Part shown: positions 13,707-23,392 of the stretch, one piece after another
Numbering within the stretch: the stretch's first letter is position 1
Layout: each line of letters begins with the position of its first letter
Source: Mesorhizobium loti
GTDB lineage: Bacteria > Pseudomonadota > Alphaproteobacteria > Rhizobiales > Rhizobiaceae
Assembly: GCA_014189435.1 (NCBI GenBank)
Contig: CP050293.1
Span: forward strand, 5,275,001-5,339,000
Direction: 5' to 3'
DNA: 64,000 bases
Program-made: the position numbers and the translations under genes
Notes under the pieces: model-generated
Databases searched by the model: none
Seen by the model: only the letters and a program-made list of their open reading frames with translations
What the model was told of the DNA's origin: nothing

Positions 13707-15299
13707 TCAATTCACCCGTAGCCTTTGCCTTACGTTCAACAATGCCGCGGCGATGGCAAACAGCAACATGATCAGCATTCCGTTAATGCGCCGTTGGCCG
13801 GGAGATATGACCGTCTGTTCGGAAATCGGGACATGGGCATCGATGGCGCCGCGGGCGTCGATCGCCAGCGCATCGACGATGCGGCCGCGCGGATCAACGA
13901 CGGCCGAGATGCCGTTGTTGGCAGCACGCAGCAATGGCAATCCATTCTCCACCGCACGGATCTGGGCCTGCCTGAAATGCTGATACGGACCCGGCGTGTC
14001 GCCGAACCACGCATCATTGGTAACGTTCACAATAAGCTGTGCTGACGTTGCGTCAACTGCCACCAGATCCGGAAAGATCACCTCATAGCAGATAAATGGC
14101 AGTGCGCGGATGCCGCCAGGCAAGGTGATGGCGTGCCGCTCGTTGCCGGCCGCAAAATTCATCGGCCCGGCAACCAGCTGCTCGATGCCGAAACGCTCGA
14201 GCAGGTCGGAGAAAGGCAGGTATTCGCCGAACGGCACCAAGTGAACCTTGTCGACGGCGTCGGCGATTTCGCCCTTGTCGTCGATCGCCACCACGGAGTT
14301 GTAATAACGGCTGTCAGCATTCGCGGCCGAGCCGCCTTCCTCCCGAACGACGCCGGCGATCAGCATCTGGCCGGGTCCGAGCATGTCGCCCAGCGCCGTC
14401 AATGCGTCCGGACGCTCGGTGAAGAGGAACGGCACCGAGGTTTCGGGCCACAGGATCAGTTGCGGCCTTTCATGGCCAGGGTCCGGCGCCTTGGCCGACA
14501 GCCCCATCAGGGTGGCGAAGATGCGGTCGCGCACCGAGGCGTCCCATTTTTCCGACAGGTCCACGGCCGGCTGCACGATGCGGACGTCCAGGCTGCGCGC
14601 CGCCGGTTTTTCGGGAGCGGCAAGCCTGACATAGCCGAAGCCGACATGGGCAGCGGCAAGCACGACAAACAGCGCCGCGCCGAGGCGAAGATGCCGGCGC
14701 GCGGCCAGCAGCGCCGGCAGCGCGAAAACGAACACAGCGAGCGCGTTCATGCCGATCATCCCGGTCACCGAGACGCTCTGCATCAGCAAGGGCACGGGCA
14801 TGGCCGCGTAGCCGACGGCATTCCAGGGAAAACCGGTGAACAGGAAGCCGCGCAGCCACTCCATCAGCCCGAAGCCGAAGGCAAGGGCGGCGATGCGGCC
14901 AATGTCGTTGCTCCACAGCAGCCGGGCAACGATTGCCGCAAAGCCGTAGAAAAAGGCGAGCATGAAGGGAATGCCGACCACCGCGAAGGGAAGCGCCCAG
15001 GCAAAGCTGTCGGCTTCGACCAGCAGCGCCGAGCCGATCCACCAGAGGCCGGCAAGGAAATAGCCGAAGCCGAACCACCAGCCGACGGCGAAGGCCGCCC
15101 GCAGGCGCCGGAACAGGCTGCCGGAGGCTACACCGGTGGCGCCATCGAGCAGCCAGACCAGCAGCGGAAACGAGATGAAACAGGCGGCGAAGAAATCGTA
15201 GGGCGCCTGCCCAAGCACCGCCAGGGCGCCTGCGAGAAACGCCACGAGCGCGCGCCGCCAACCCCAAAGCAGAATTATCCGGCCGGCCAGGCGCTCCAT
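13707..15299 (-). CDS. lnt: Apolipoprotein N-acyltransferase
   Basis: Lnt adds the third acyl chain to lipoproteins in the inner membrane. The 530-residue protein has several N-terminal transmembrane helices, then a periplasmic nitrilase-type domain. The catalytic triad motifs are all present: Glu in [11 protein letters not shown], Lys in [15 protein letters not shown], and Cys in [11 protein letters not shown]. The ATG at 15299 ([14 protein letters not shown]) is chosen because CGGAAG lies about 6 nt upstream; a TTG at 15332 would add 11 unlikely residues. In many rhizobia lnt follows tlyC directly; here a VOC-family gene lies between them. Confidence 0.96.
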   Translation of the reverse strand: MERLAGRIILLWGWRRALVAFLAGALAVLGQAPYDFFAACFISFPLLVWLLDGATGVASGSLFRRLRAAFAVGWWFGFGYFLAGLWWIGSALLVEADSFAWALPFAVVGIPFMLAFFYGFAAIVARLLWSNDIGRIAALAFGFGLMEWLRGFLFTGFPWNAVGYAAMPVPLLMQSVSVTGMIGMNALAVFVFALPALLAARRHLRLGAALFVVLAAAHVGFGYVRLAAPEKPAARSLDVRIVQPAVDLSEKWDASVRDRIFATLMGLSAKAPDPGHERPQLILWPETSVPFLFTERPDALTALGDMLGPGQMLIAGVVREEGGSAANADSRYYNSVVAIDDKGEIADAVDKVHLVPFGEYLPFSDLLERFGIEQLVAGPMNFAAGNERHAITLPGGIRALPFICYEVIFPDLVAVDATSAQLIVNVTNDAWFGDTPGPYQHFRQAQIRAVENGLPLLRAANNGISAVVDPRGRIVDALAIDARGAIDAHVPISEQTVISPGQRRINGMLIMLLFAIAAALLNVRQRLRVN

Positions 15300-15402
15300 G
15301 CATACTTCCGAGTCGCGCGAATCAGGACGCAAGATTTAACAGGCCGCGGTCCGCGCTCCAAACGCCGGATGGCCGGCCGTGACGCAAGCCCCGGCCACCG
15401 CC

Positions 15403-15873
15403 CTACCGGTGCCAGCCGTCGATTTGAACACCGCCCAGCCGCTCGGCCTCCTCGCGCGGAACCGAACGGATGGTCTGCGTAAAGGTCCAGACATGGCCCT
15501 CGGGATCGCGCGCCCGATACTGGCGTTCACCGTAGAACTGATCCGTCGGCTCCTGGATTATATCGGCGCCGGCGGCCCGAGCCTGGTCGCAATGTGCGTC
15601 GATGCTATCCTTCAGCCTGACATAGACCGATTGCGTGTTCCTGCCCGAGACCGAAGCCGGGCTGGCGACATAATCGGTCCATTCGGAATCGACGATGATG
15701 TAGCTGTCGCCGAACCGCATCTCGGCGTGAACAAGTCTGCCCTCGGCATCGCGGACCACCATGCTGCGCACGAAGCCAAAGGCTGCTTCAAGCCAGTCCA
15801 GCGCGGCCCATGGATCCTTGTAGAACACACCGGACCCCAGGGTAGAGTGCTTGAAAGGGTCTTCGACCGTCAT
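15403..15873 (-). CDS. VOC (glyoxalase/PhnB-like) family protein
   Basis: The 156-residue protein has the vicinal-oxygen-chelate fold, with paired beta-alpha-beta-beta-beta modules. It begins MTVEDPFKHSTLGSGVFYKDPWAALDWLEAAFGF and later has RDPEGHVWTFTQTI, a typical C-terminal metal-ligand segment. Members include glyoxalases, bleomycin-type resistance proteins and PhnB-like proteins, so the reaction cannot be read from sequence alone. It lies between tlyC and lnt on the same strand. Because one base of spacing or overlap is lacking on both sides (72 and 103 nt gaps), it may be a later insertion into that operon. Confidence 0.88.
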   Translation of the reverse strand: MTVEDPFKHSTLGSGVFYKDPWAALDWLEAAFGFVRSMVVRDAEGRLVHAEMRFGDSYIIVDSEWTDYVASPASVSGRNTQSVYVRLKDSIDAHCDQARAAGADIIQEPTDQFYGERQYRARDPEGHVWTFTQTIRSVPREEAERLGGVQIDGWHR

Positions 15874-15901
15874 CGGTGAGCGCTTGGACCCTTGTTTTGC
15901 C

Positions 15902-15945
15902 GCATGATATCTATCCGAAAAGTCTGCAACCTTTCGGCATCATGC
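15902..15945. repeat. Palindromic intergenic repeat ending at the tlyC stop codon
   Basis: GCATGAT (15902-15908) and ATCATGC (15939-15945) form the outer arms. Inside them, CCGAAA and TTTCGG form a second pairing. This layout matches a palindrome family that I recognise as widespread in intergenic DNA of Mesorhizobium and Bradyrhizobium. It touches the stop codon of the tlyC-type gene. Confidence 0.65.
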
Positions 15946-17037
15946 TTAAGCCTGTTCGGTGCGTGCTGCGCGCCGGCGGCGCTCGCCCTTCTGGCTCTGC
16001 ACGATGCGCACGCGCTTGACGCGGCGCGGATCGGCGTCGAGCACGTGGAACTCGAAGCCGGGTATCGCCTGCACCACCTCGCCGCGGGCCGGAACGCGGC
16101 CAAGCGTGTTGAAGATCATGCCGCCGATTGTGTCGACATATTCGCCATGTTCGCCGGCGGCGAAATCCTCGCCGATCATCTTGGCAACGTCGTCGATCTC
16201 GGCCTTGCCGTCGACGATGAACACGCCGTCACCGCTCTGGGTGATCATCGGCTCGTCTTCGTCATGCTCGTCCTCGATGTCGCCGACCACCATTTCGACG
16301 ATGTCCTCCAGCGAGGCGAGGCCGTCGGTGCCGCCATATTCATCGATGACCAACGCCATCTGCGTGCGCGTCGTCTGCATGCGGCCCATCAGGTCGGAGG
16401 CAAGCATGGACGGCGGCACGAACAGCACCGGGCGGATCAGATTGAGGTCGCCAATGGTGCGTGCGAGGTCGACCTGGGCGAGATCGAGAACCGTGGCGGC
16501 GGGGGTCTTCCTGGTCGTGCGGCCCTTCTTGACCCGCGCGATCTTGGTGATGTGGGCCAGCACGTCACGAATATGGACCATGCCGCGCGGATCATCGAGC
16601 GTCTCGGAATAGACCGGCATGCGCGAATGGCCGGATTGTTCGAAAGTGCCCAGGAGATCGCCGAGCGTCGTCGTTATCTCGACCCCCTGGATGTCGGCGC
16701 GCGGCACCATGACGTCCTCGACGCGCACCTCGCGCAGCCGCAGGATGTTGTTGAGCATGGCGCGTTCGCCGGGCGAGAAGGATTCGGCATCGCTCGTCGT
16801 CTCGGCAAGCGCGCCGGCAATTTCCTCACGCAGGCTGGTTCCGTTGCGTTGCCGAAACAGGCCCAGAACGCGGTCGAACAGGGAGGGACCGGCAGGCGAT
16901 GTTTCGCTGGCAACGCTGCCAGTGCTGGCAGCACCAGGGGTAACGGGACTCGGACTTGATCCCTCTTCCGACGTATCGGAAGCCTTGGTCGCACTGCCGG
17001 CGTCGGGGCGGGCGGCAGTATCTGGTTTGTCGTTCAT
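15946..17037 (-). CDS. tlyC: CBS-domain protein of the CorC/TlyC (hemolysin-like) family
   Basis: The 363-residue protein lacks the DUF21 membrane domain and has two CBS domains. They are around VEDVMVPRADIQGVEITTTLGDLLGTFEQSGHSRMPVY and the following half with LALVIDEYGGTDGLASLEDIVEMVVGDIEDEHD. A C-terminal CorC/HlyC transporter-associated domain ends in an Arg-rich tail. Homologues are called hemolysins, but most evidence ties the family to Mg2+/Co2+ efflux together with CorA-like proteins. The N-terminal 60 residues are Ser/Pro/Ala-rich and probably disordered. The gene follows ybeY with a 27-nt gap, the usual miaB-phoH-ybeY-tlyC order. Confidence 0.92.
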   Translation of the reverse strand: MNDKPDTAARPDAGSATKASDTSEEGSSPSPVTPGAASTGSVASETSPAGPSLFDRVLGLFRQRNGTSLREEIAGALAETTSDAESFSPGERAMLNNILRLREVRVEDVMVPRADIQGVEITTTLGDLLGTFEQSGHSRMPVYSETLDDPRGMVHIRDVLAHITKIARVKKGRTTRKTPAATVLDLAQVDLARTIGDLNLIRPVLFVPPSMLASDLMGRMQTTRTQMALVIDEYGGTDGLASLEDIVEMVVGDIEDEHDEDEPMITQSGDGVFIVDGKAEIDDVAKMIGEDFAAGEHGEYVDTIGGMIFNTLGRVPARGEVVQAIPGFEFHVLDADPRRVKRVRIVQSQKGERRRRAARTEQA

Positions 17038-17064
17038 CGTCGTCCGGTCAATTGTCAGATGTAG

Positions 17065-17565
17065 TTACGCGTAGGGATCGGGAATGGCAAGCCTTGCGAG
17101 CGCTGCGCGTTCGATGGCCTCCATCGCCTCGGCCTCAGTGTCGGTCTCGTGATCGTAGCCCAGCAAGTGCAGCAGGCCGTGGATGACGAGATGGGTGATA
17201 TGGTTCTCGACAGGCTTGTCTTCCAGTGCCGCTTCACGCGCGACCGTCTCGGCGGCCAGCACGATATCGCCGAGCATCGGCGGCAGCGGGCCGCCTTGCG
17301 CCAACGGAAAAGCCGGGAAAGACAAGACGTTGGTCGGTTTGTCCTTGCCGCGCCAGCCGGCGTTGAGGGTACGGATATGGGCATCGTTGGAAAAAACGAG
17401 GCTGAGTTCGGAACGGCCCGCCACGCCGGTTTCGGCAAAAGCAGCCGTGACAGCGCGGTCGACCAGCCGCGTCAGGCTTGCCTCATCGGGCCAGTTGCCC
17501 GCTTCGACCGATATATCGATGTCGACGGGAACTTTCCCGTCGCCGGATACTATGTCCTCAGGCAT
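17065..17565 (-). CDS. ybeY: Endoribonuclease YbeY (rRNA maturation factor)
   Basis: YbeY is a zinc-dependent endoribonuclease for 16S rRNA 3'-end maturation and ribosome quality control. The 166-residue protein carries the diagnostic metal-binding motif in [18 protein letters not shown] (three histidines in H-x3-H-x5-H spacing). It also has [17 protein letters not shown] in the conserved core. Its ATG at 17565 lies 18 nt after the phoH stop. In Sinorhizobium the homologue affects small-RNA regulation and symbiosis; that is family knowledge, not seen here. Confidence 0.97.
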   Translation of the reverse strand: MPEDIVSGDGKVPVDIDISVEAGNWPDEASLTRLVDRAVTAAFAETGVAGRSELSLVFSNDAHIRTLNAGWRGKDKPTNVLSFPAFPLAQGGPLPPMLGDIVLAAETVAREAALEDKPVENHITHLVIHGLLHLLGYDHETDTEAEAMEAIERAALARLAIPDPYA

Positions 17566-17583
17566 GAAGCCGCATCGCCAAGA

Positions 17584-18633
17584 TCAATTCTCGGCGCCGA
17601 GGCCGCGCGCCAATTTGGCGTCCCGGTCGTAGGCCCTGACGATTTCCGCCACCAGCGGATGGCGGACCACGTCGCCATCGTTGAAGCGCACGGTGACCGC
17701 CCCTGCCACGCCGTCCAGCACCCGCAAGGCTTCGACCAGGCCCGATTTGGTGTTCGAAGGAAGGTCGATCTGGGTCGGATCGCCGGTGACGATCATGCGC
17801 GAGTTCTCGCCCAGACGGGTCAGGAACATCTTCATCTGCATCGGCGTGGTGTTCTGCGCCTCGTCGAGGATGACCGCGGCATGCGCCAGCGTGCGGCCGC
17901 GCATGAAGGCTAGCGGCGCGATCTCGATCACTTCGGCGGCAATGGCGCGCTCGACCTTATCGGCCGGCATCATGTCGTAAAGCGCATCATAGAGCGGCCG
18001 CAGATAGGGATCGACCTTCTCCTTCATGTCGCCCGGCAGGAAGCCGAGCCGTTCGCCGGCCTCGACCGCCGGCCGCGAAAGAATGATGCGCTCGACCATG
18101 CCGCGCTCGAGCAGCATCGCCGCATGCGCCACCGCCAGATAGGTCTTGCCGGTGCCGGCCGGGCCGATGCCGAACACCAGTTCCGACCGTTCCAGCGCCC
18201 GCATATAGGCGTCCTGGTTGAGCGAACGGGCATAGATCGTCTTCTTGCGGGTGGCGATCTGGGCGGCGGAGACCTTGCCCTTGCGCTCCAGCGTCGGCAG
18301 CGTCAGTTGATCGTCGGCGGCGATCGCCATGCGCACGGCGCCATCGACATCGGACTGGCCGATATCGACGCCTTTCTGGAGAATGCCGTAGAGATTGTCG
18401 AGCGCACGGCGCGCCTGCTCGGCGGCTGACGCCGAGCCCTTGATGGTCAGTTGGTTGCCGCGCGAGCGGATGTCGACGCCGAGCTTCTGCTCGAGCCTGG
18501 CGAGGTTTTCGTCGAACTGACCGTAAAGGGCGCTGGCAAGCTTGTTGTTGTCGAAAGTCAGAACGATGTGCGCCATGTCAGAAGCCCCAGATGCCGGTAC
18601 CGGGGGCAGGTTCTTCAGCTCTGCTGCGCTCAA
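17584..18633 (-). CDS. phoH: PhoH-like ATPase
   Basis: The 349-residue protein has an N-terminal KH-like region (ARLEQKLGVDIRSRGNQLTIKGSA) and a PhoH ATPase core. Walker A is GPAGTGKTYLAVA, Walker B is ILDEAQNTTPMQMKMFLTRLG, and GDPTQIDLP follows. The start is taken as TTG at 18633, since AGGAG lies 6 nt upstream; an ATG start at 18576 (MAHIVLTFDNN) is the alternative. PhoH proteins are predicted RNA-linked ATPases or helicases and are nearly always encoded next to ybeY, as here. Confidence 0.94.
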   Translation of the reverse strand: MSAAELKNLPPVPASGASDMAHIVLTFDNNKLASALYGQFDENLARLEQKLGVDIRSRGNQLTIKGSASAAEQARRALDNLYGILQKGVDIGQSDVDGAVRMAIAADDQLTLPTLERKGKVSAAQIATRKKTIYARSLNQDAYMRALERSELVFGIGPAGTGKTYLAVAHAAMLLERGMVERIILSRPAVEAGERLGFLPGDMKEKVDPYLRPLYDALYDMMPADKVERAIAAEVIEIAPLAFMRGRTLAHAAVILDEAQNTTPMQMKMFLTRLGENSRMIVTGDPTQIDLPSNTKSGLVEALRVLDGVAGAVTVRFNDGDVVRHPLVAEIVRAYDRDAKLARGLGAEN

Positions 18634-18660
18634 CCGTCTCTCCTCATCTGCCGAGACCCC

Positions 18661-20082
18661 TCAGGCCAATTCGGCGAACAGGCTGTTGTAACCTGTCTTC
18701 GTGATTCGCACCTGGATAATGTCACCGATTTCGCCGGCCTTTTCATCAACAATAACCGGCTGCAGCCAGGGCGAGCGGCCGACCTTCTGGCCAGCCTGAC
18801 GGCCGGGCTTCTCGATCAGCGTGTCGATGGTGGTGCCAACGAGGCTCAAGCCGAACTCCTGCTGCTGTTTCACAAGCAAAGCCTGCAGTCGCTGCAGGCG
18901 CTCATCCTTGACCGTTTCCGGCACATGATCGGGCATTTCGGCGCCCGGCGTGCCGGGACGCGGCGAATATTTGAACGAGAAGGCCGAGGCGTAATTCACC
19001 TGGCGCACCAATTCCATGGTCGCTTCGAAATCGGCTTCCGTCTCGCCGGGAAAGCCGACGATAAAATCGCCGGAAAGCGCGATGTCGGGCCGGGCGGCAC
19101 GGATGCGGTCGAGCAGCGCCAGATAATCCTTCGCCGTATGCCGGCGATTCATCGCCTTGAGGATGCGGTCGGAGCCGGACTGCACCGGCAGATGCAGATA
19201 GGGCATCAATGCCGGCAGATCGCGATGGGCGGCGATGAGCTCGTCATCCATGTCGCGCGGGTGGCTGGTGGTGTAGCGCAGCCGCGCCAGGCCGGGAATT
19301 TCGGCGAGCCTGAACAGCAGCCGGCCAAGACCCCACTCCTCGGTCTTGCCCCCTTTGGCCTCGCCCTGGCCGTGCCAGGCATTGACGTTCTGGCCAAGCA
19401 GCGTCACTTCGCGCACGCCGGCTTCCGCCAGGCGCTCGGCCTCGGCGACAATCTGCGCCACCGGCCGTGAGACTTCGGAGCCTCTGGTGTACGGCACGAC
19501 ACAGAAGGTGCAAAACTTGTCGCAACCTTCCTGCACGGTGAGGAAGGCGGTGACGCCACGCTTGATGACCTCGGCGCGCTTCGGCTGCGGCAAATGCTCG
19601 AACTTGTCCTCGATGGCGTAGTCGGTTTCGACGATCTTTTGGCCGCCGCGCACCCTGGCCAGCACATCGGGCAGCCGGTGATAGGTCTGCGGACCGATGA
19701 CCAGATCGACGGCCGGCGAACGGCGGATGATCTCGGCGCCTTCGGCCTGCGCCACACAGCCGGCGACGCCGACCAGCATCTCGCGGCCGGCCAAGGCACG
19801 TTCGGCCTTCATATCGCGGATACGGCCCAGCTCGGAATAGACCTTTTCGGCCGCCTTCTCCCTGATGTGGCAGGTGTTGAGCAGCACCAGGTCGGCCTCG
19901 CCAATGGCGTCGGTCGCGGTGTAGCCGTCGGCGGCCAGCGCATCGGTCATACGCTGTGAATCATAGACGTTCATCTGGCAGCCATAGGTCTTGATGAAGA
20001 CTTTTTTCGCTGCCGTGGAAAGCACTGCCGGCTGTCCAGCCACAGTGCCGATGTCGTCGCTTTCTATCGTGTTCAAGTCCAT
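18661..20082 (-). CDS. miaB: tRNA-2-methylthio-N6-isopentenyladenosine synthase MiaB
   Basis: This radical-SAM methylthiotransferase modifies ms2i6A37 in tRNAs. The 473-residue protein has three N-terminal cluster cysteines ([29 protein letters not shown]) and the radical-SAM motif [18 protein letters not shown]-terminal TRAM domain ends the protein. The ATG at 20082 ([10 protein letters not shown]) is chosen although the frame stays open to 20859; the extra part is a shadow of the acyltransferase gene. It precedes phoH by 27 nt, the standard miaB-phoH-ybeY arrangement. Confidence 0.97.
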   Translation of the reverse strand: MDLNTIESDDIGTVAGQPAVLSTAAKKVFIKTYGCQMNVYDSQRMTDALAADGYTATDAIGEADLVLLNTCHIREKAAEKVYSELGRIRDMKAERALAGREMLVGVAGCVAQAEGAEIIRRSPAVDLVIGPQTYHRLPDVLARVRGGQKIVETDYAIEDKFEHLPQPKRAEVIKRGVTAFLTVQEGCDKFCTFCVVPYTRGSEVSRPVAQIVAEAERLAEAGVREVTLLGQNVNAWHGQGEAKGGKTEEWGLGRLLFRLAEIPGLARLRYTTSHPRDMDDELIAAHRDLPALMPYLHLPVQSGSDRILKAMNRRHTAKDYLALLDRIRAARPDIALSGDFIVGFPGETEADFEATMELVRQVNYASAFSFKYSPRPGTPGAEMPDHVPETVKDERLQRLQALLVKQQQEFGLSLVGTTIDTLIEKPGRQAGQKVGRSPWLQPVIVDEKAGEIGDIIQVRITKTGYNSLFAELA

Positions 20083-20156
20083 CCGGCGGCTTCTAACGCC
20101 TTTCCGTGACAAAAAACAGACGATTCTCGGCATGCGCCTGCAGGCGTATGCCGGGG

Positions 20157-20957
20157 CTAGCGGCTCGGGCTGGGATCGGCGAGCGCTGCCTGCATCATCG
20201 CGCGCACCTGGCTTTCCATCAGTTTCGACGTTTCCTTGCGGTTCGAACCCTTGGAAAAGGCGATCGGTTCGCCGAAATGCACCTCGACGTCGAGGGCCCC
20301 CTCCGCCAGCAATACCCTGAGATGCGGCATCAAATCCTCGTCGCCGATCCAGGCGGCAAGCGGGCGGTGGCGGCGGCCGAGCGGCACGCCGTGCAGGCGG
20401 GTGTAGGCAATCGCCACCGGCTGGATGAACACCTGCTCGGCCGCGCCTTCCGAAATCGCCATCGAGGCGGCGCCGAACAGCGTGCTCTTGAACGGCAGGA
20501 TGATATTGCCATCGCCGGTCGAGCCTTCGGCAAACAGCACCATCGCATCGCCCTTGGCCATGCGGCTGGCGATCTCGCTTGCCTGGTCGCCCGAGGAACG
20601 CTTGCGCTCGCGCTCGATGAACACTGTGCGCTGCAGCTTCGACAGCATGCCGATCAGCGGCCAGCCTTCCATATCGGCTCTGGCGATGAATTTCACATCG
20701 GCAAAAGAGCCCAGCACCATGATGTCGGTCCAGGAGATGTGGTTTGAGGCAATCAGCAGCGGGCGCTTGGTCGACAGCGTACCCTTGACATGGATGCGCA
20801 TGCCGAGCGCCCTGATGATCAGCCTGTGCCAGATCTTGAGGATGACGGTTTCCGGCCACCAGCCGGTCTTCATCGACAGTATCTGCAACGGCACGAGGAC
20901 CAATGAGCCGGCAACAACGAGGCCCAGCGCCAGGAAAATCCTGATTTTCTTGATCAT
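20157..20957 (-). CDS. olsA: 1-acyl-glycerol-3-phosphate / lyso-ornithine lipid acyltransferase (PlsC family)
   Basis: The 266-residue inner-membrane acyltransferase starts with a transmembrane helix ([20 protein letters not shown]). It has the catalytic HX4D motif, NHISWTD (His73, Asp78), and the FAEGSTGDG block that contacts the acceptor phosphate. In Sinorhizobium the acyltransferase gene next to miaB and rimI is olsA, which acylates lyso-ornithine lipid. I base the symbol on that shared position plus the family. Ordinary phosphatidic-acid synthesis (plsC) is the alternative. Confidence 0.88.
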   Translation of the reverse strand: MIKKIRIFLALGLVVAGSLVLVPLQILSMKTGWWPETVILKIWHRLIIRALGMRIHVKGTLSTKRPLLIASNHISWTDIMVLGSFADVKFIARADMEGWPLIGMLSKLQRTVFIERERKRSSGDQASEIASRMAKGDAMVLFAEGSTGDGNIILPFKSTLFGAASMAISEGAAEQVFIQPVAIAYTRLHGVPLGRRHRPLAAWIGDEDLMPHLRVLLAEGALDVEVHFGEPIAFSKGSNRKETSKLMESQVRAMMQAALADPSPSR

Positions 20958-20978
20958 CGCCCTACCCCGGCCGTCTCG

Positions 20979-21473
20979 CTAGCGAAGATCGCGGCGCATG
21001 ACAAGCGCGCCGGTCGGTCCGTGTTCCGGCGATCTGTAGTAATTCGGCCGCTTGCCGACCTCGCGGAAGCCCAGTCGCCGATAAAGCGCAATCGCGGCAA
21101 CATTGGTCTCGTCGACTTCGAGGAACAGCGCTTCGGCGCGCTGCGCGTGCAGTTCGCGCAACACCGCGTCCATCAATTGCCAGCCCAATCCCTGCCGGCG
21201 ATGCGATCGCGCCACCGCGACGGTCAATATCTCGCCCTCGCCGGCCGCGAGCCTCGCCAGCACGAAGCCGACGGGCGGCTTGGCGCCCTGTCCGGTTTCA
21301 CGCGCCGCATAGCCGAACACGGTGTCCTGTTCGAGCAAGGCGGCGAATTCGCCATCGGTCCAGGGGCGGACAAAGTCCTCGCGATGCAGCAGCGAGACCG
21401 CGCGGCTGTCGGCGATCCTCAGCGGCTCGAGCGCATAGTCCCGGCGGCGTGGTTGGAGAAAGGGTATGCGCAT
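20979..21473 (-). CDS. rimI: Ribosomal protein-alanine N-acetyltransferase (RimI-like GNAT)
   Basis: The 164-residue GNAT acetyltransferase contains the acetyl-CoA motif, VARSHRRQGLGWQLMDAVLRELH, then FLEVDETNVAAIALYRRLGFREVGKRPNYY. RimI acetylates the N-terminus of ribosomal protein S18 in E. coli. The ATG at 21473 is preferred; it overlaps the tsaB stop as TGATG. A TTG one codon upstream is also possible. The tsaB-rimI coupling is widespread in bacteria and supports the name over other GNATs. Confidence 0.93.
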   Translation of the reverse strand: MRIPFLQPRRRDYALEPLRIADSRAVSLLHREDFVRPWTDGEFAALLEQDTVFGYAARETGQGAKPPVGFVLARLAAGEGEILTVAVARSHRRQGLGWQLMDAVLRELHAQRAEALFLEVDETNVAAIALYRRLGFREVGKRPNYYRSPEHGPTGALVMRRDLR

Positions 21474-22150
21474 CAACTCTCTTGCCTTGATAATATGAAT
21501 CCCGCTTGCGGCTTGGCGTCCGCGCCACGCAGATAGAGCGGTTTCGGCTTTTCGCTTTCCCCCTTCGCGGCAGCCAAGCGGGCGTAAGCAACTATGTCGG
21601 CGGTGGCTGTCTGGGGTCCGGTATCGAAGGGGCGCCCGGCTGATGCGGTAATCAGCGCCGCTGCAGTACCGGCAAGCACCGAAGACCTTTCCGTCGCCAT
21701 CGCCACGACATCAGCCAGTGTGGCCACCGCTGGACCGTAAGTCAAAGCTGACGTTTTATCGTAAAAAGCGGCGTGGATTTCCTCCCGCCCGGCATCTAGC
21801 GCTGCCAGAACGGCGCGACCGGGGAATTCCGCCCCTGCTTCAGCGGCCAGCGCCTCGAGCGTCGTCACCCCGATCGCCGGGACCTTCAGCGCCAGCGCAA
21901 GGCCACGCGCGGTCGACACGCCGACGCGCAGACCGGTGAAAGAACCGGGGCCGACAGACACGGCAACGGCGCCAAGACCGGCATAGTCGGTTGCACTTGC
22001 CTTCAGCGCTTCGGCGATGACCGCCATCAGATGCTCGGCATGGCCCTTGCCGAGATCGAGCACCGAACGGCCAAGCTCCCGCTTCGCCGTCGCGTCATAG
22101 ACGCAGGCGGCGCAGAGGTTGGCGGCACAGTCGATGGCAAGCAATTTCAT
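21473..22150 (-). CDS. tsaB: tRNA threonylcarbamoyladenosine biosynthesis protein TsaB
   Basis: TsaB is the non-catalytic partner of TsaD in forming t6A37 on tRNAs. The 225-residue protein has the ASKHA-type N-terminus MKLLAIDCAANLCAACVYD. It also has the family motif AVSVGPGSFTGLRVGVSTARGLALAL. The protein is of usual length. Its stop overlaps the rimI start. It appears to head the long minus-strand series tsaB-rimI-olsA-miaB-phoH-ybeY; the 122 nt upstream contains only a short repeat remnant. Confidence 0.96.
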   Translation of the reverse strand: MKLLAIDCAANLCAACVYDATAKRELGRSVLDLGKGHAEHLMAVIAEALKASATDYAGLGAVAVSVGPGSFTGLRVGVSTARGLALALKVPAIGVTTLEALAAEAGAEFPGRAVLAALDAGREEIHAAFYDKTSALTYGPAVATLADVVAMATERSSVLAGTAAALITASAGRPFDTGPQTATADIVAYARLAAAKGESEKPKPLYLRGADAKPQAGFILSRQES

Positions 22151-22244
22151 GATACGACCGGTTCGAGAAACAATCCCCTGTGCCCGCCACGGCCCGCCAC
22201 CGCAAGGGGATAGTGCATAATTCGTTAAGCGGCTTCGCTTCGTA

Positions 22245-22275
22245 GTTCCTTCTCGCCTTGTGGGAGAAGGAGAAG
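22245..22275. repeat. Short palindromic repeat remnant after the DUF1513 gene
   Basis: TTCTC and GAGAA arms flank the core GCCTTGTGG, in a context resembling the common rhizobial element built on CTTGTGGGAGAAGG. It abuts the DUF1513 stop codon at 22277. Only one such copy is visible here, so the assignment is tentative. Confidence 0.4.
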
Positions 22276-22276
22276 C

Positions 22277-23392
22277 CTAAGTCTGCTCGATGCGCAGCAT
22301 GTGGTTGTCCCAGACATAGTCCGGTTCGGAGCGTGTCGCACCGTTGCCCTCGATGATCTCGCCGGCGCCTGTGGTGGCCATGAAGCCGGTTCCGTCGGGC
22401 GCCACGCCGCAGACCTCGACCAGCGCGCTGCTCGAGACGATACGGCCGCTGGCTGCATCGATGACGACAAGCGAATTGCCTTCCGGCGAGGAGACGGCGA
22501 CGGTGCCGGCTGCCGGATTGGCGGCGACCGAGCCTATATAGTTGCGGAAGCCGGACAAAACGTCCTGCGGCATGTCGAGCAGCTGGAGCTCCTTGCCGCG
22601 CGTGGCGCGGCCGATCAGCAACGGACGATCGGTACCCGGCCCCCGGTATTGGCAGCCGAACCAGACGGTTCCGGACGGGTCGGCGTCCATGTGGCGGATC
22701 GACAGCTGATGCAGTGCGGCCGGCAATTCGTGTTTTTCGATGAGGTCGCCTGTGACGCGGTCTATCAGCGCATAGGATGGCTTCATGGTCGCGATGTTGA
22801 GCTCGGCGCGGCCGTAGTCCGGATGGGTCTCGATGCCGCCATTGGCAACCGCGATCGTCCTGCCGTCGCCAAGGAGCAGAAGTTCGTGCGGACCCATGCC
22901 ATAGGTCGGGAACTCGCCGACACGGCTGAATTTCGCCCGCGCATCGTAGACGCCGACGACGCCAGCGGCGTTGTCGAAGTCGTTTTCGGTGGCATAGAGC
23001 AGCGCGCCGTCGACTGAGAATACGCCGTGGCCGAAGAAATGCCGGCCGGCAATGCTGGCGATGGTCAGCGGCGCGTCACGACCCGAATGGTCGAAGACCA
23101 CAGCGAAGGTGCCGGGCTGGCGCGCGAAGACCACGGACCGTTTCGACACCGGATCGAAAGTGACGTCATGGCCGCGATCGGGCAGGTCGATCGCATGCAG
23201 GACCTTGCCGGCCTCGGACAGGACGGCGGCGCCAAAGCTGCCGTCGCGCTTGACGAAGGCGGTGGCGAAGACGGCGTCGGCCGCAAGCGTCGTTGCCCAG
23301 GCCGACGGCGCCATCACGGCCATGAAGCCAACGCCAGCAGCTCTCAGGAAATCGCGACGATCGATCAGAGGGGTTTTCAATTCAGTCCCCAT
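22277..23392 (-). CDS. DUF1513 domain protein, Tat-exported, of the imelysin iron cluster
   Basis: The 371-residue protein begins with a twin-arginine signal, DRRDFLRAAGVGFMAVMAPSAWA (RR at residues 12-13). It continues as a predicted beta-propeller-like DUF1513 domain with repeats such as GHDVTFDPVSKRSVVFAR and GHGVFSVDGALLYATEND. Tat export suggests folding, perhaps cofactor loading, before export to the periplasm. DUF1513 genes travel with imelysins and DUF1111 haem proteins in several proteobacteria, but no biochemical role is established to my knowledge. It is the last gene of the operon and overlaps the preceding imelysin by 11 nt. Confidence 0.93.
   Translation of the reverse strand: MGTELKTPLIDRRDFLRAAGVGFMAVMAPSAWATTLAADAVFATAFVKRDGSFGAAVLSEAGKVLHAIDLPDRGHDVTFDPVSKRSVVFARQPGTFAVVFDHSGRDAPLTIASIAGRHFFGHGVFSVDGALLYATENDFDNAAGVVGVYDARAKFSRVGEFPTYGMGPHELLLLGDGRTIAVANGGIETHPDYGRAELNIATMKPSYALIDRVTGDLIEKHELPAALHQLSIRHMDADPSGTVWFGCQYRGPGTDRPLLIGRATRGKELQLLDMPQDVLSGFRNYIGSVAANPAAGTVAVSSPEGNSLVVIDAASGRIVSSSALVEVCGVAPDGTGFMATTGAGEIIEGNGATRSEPDYVWDNHMLRIEQT

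Noticed and set aside
18661..20859. A 732-residue version of miaB starting at 20859
   Set aside because: The extra N-terminal part overlaps the acyltransferase gene in another frame and lacks any MiaB similarity.
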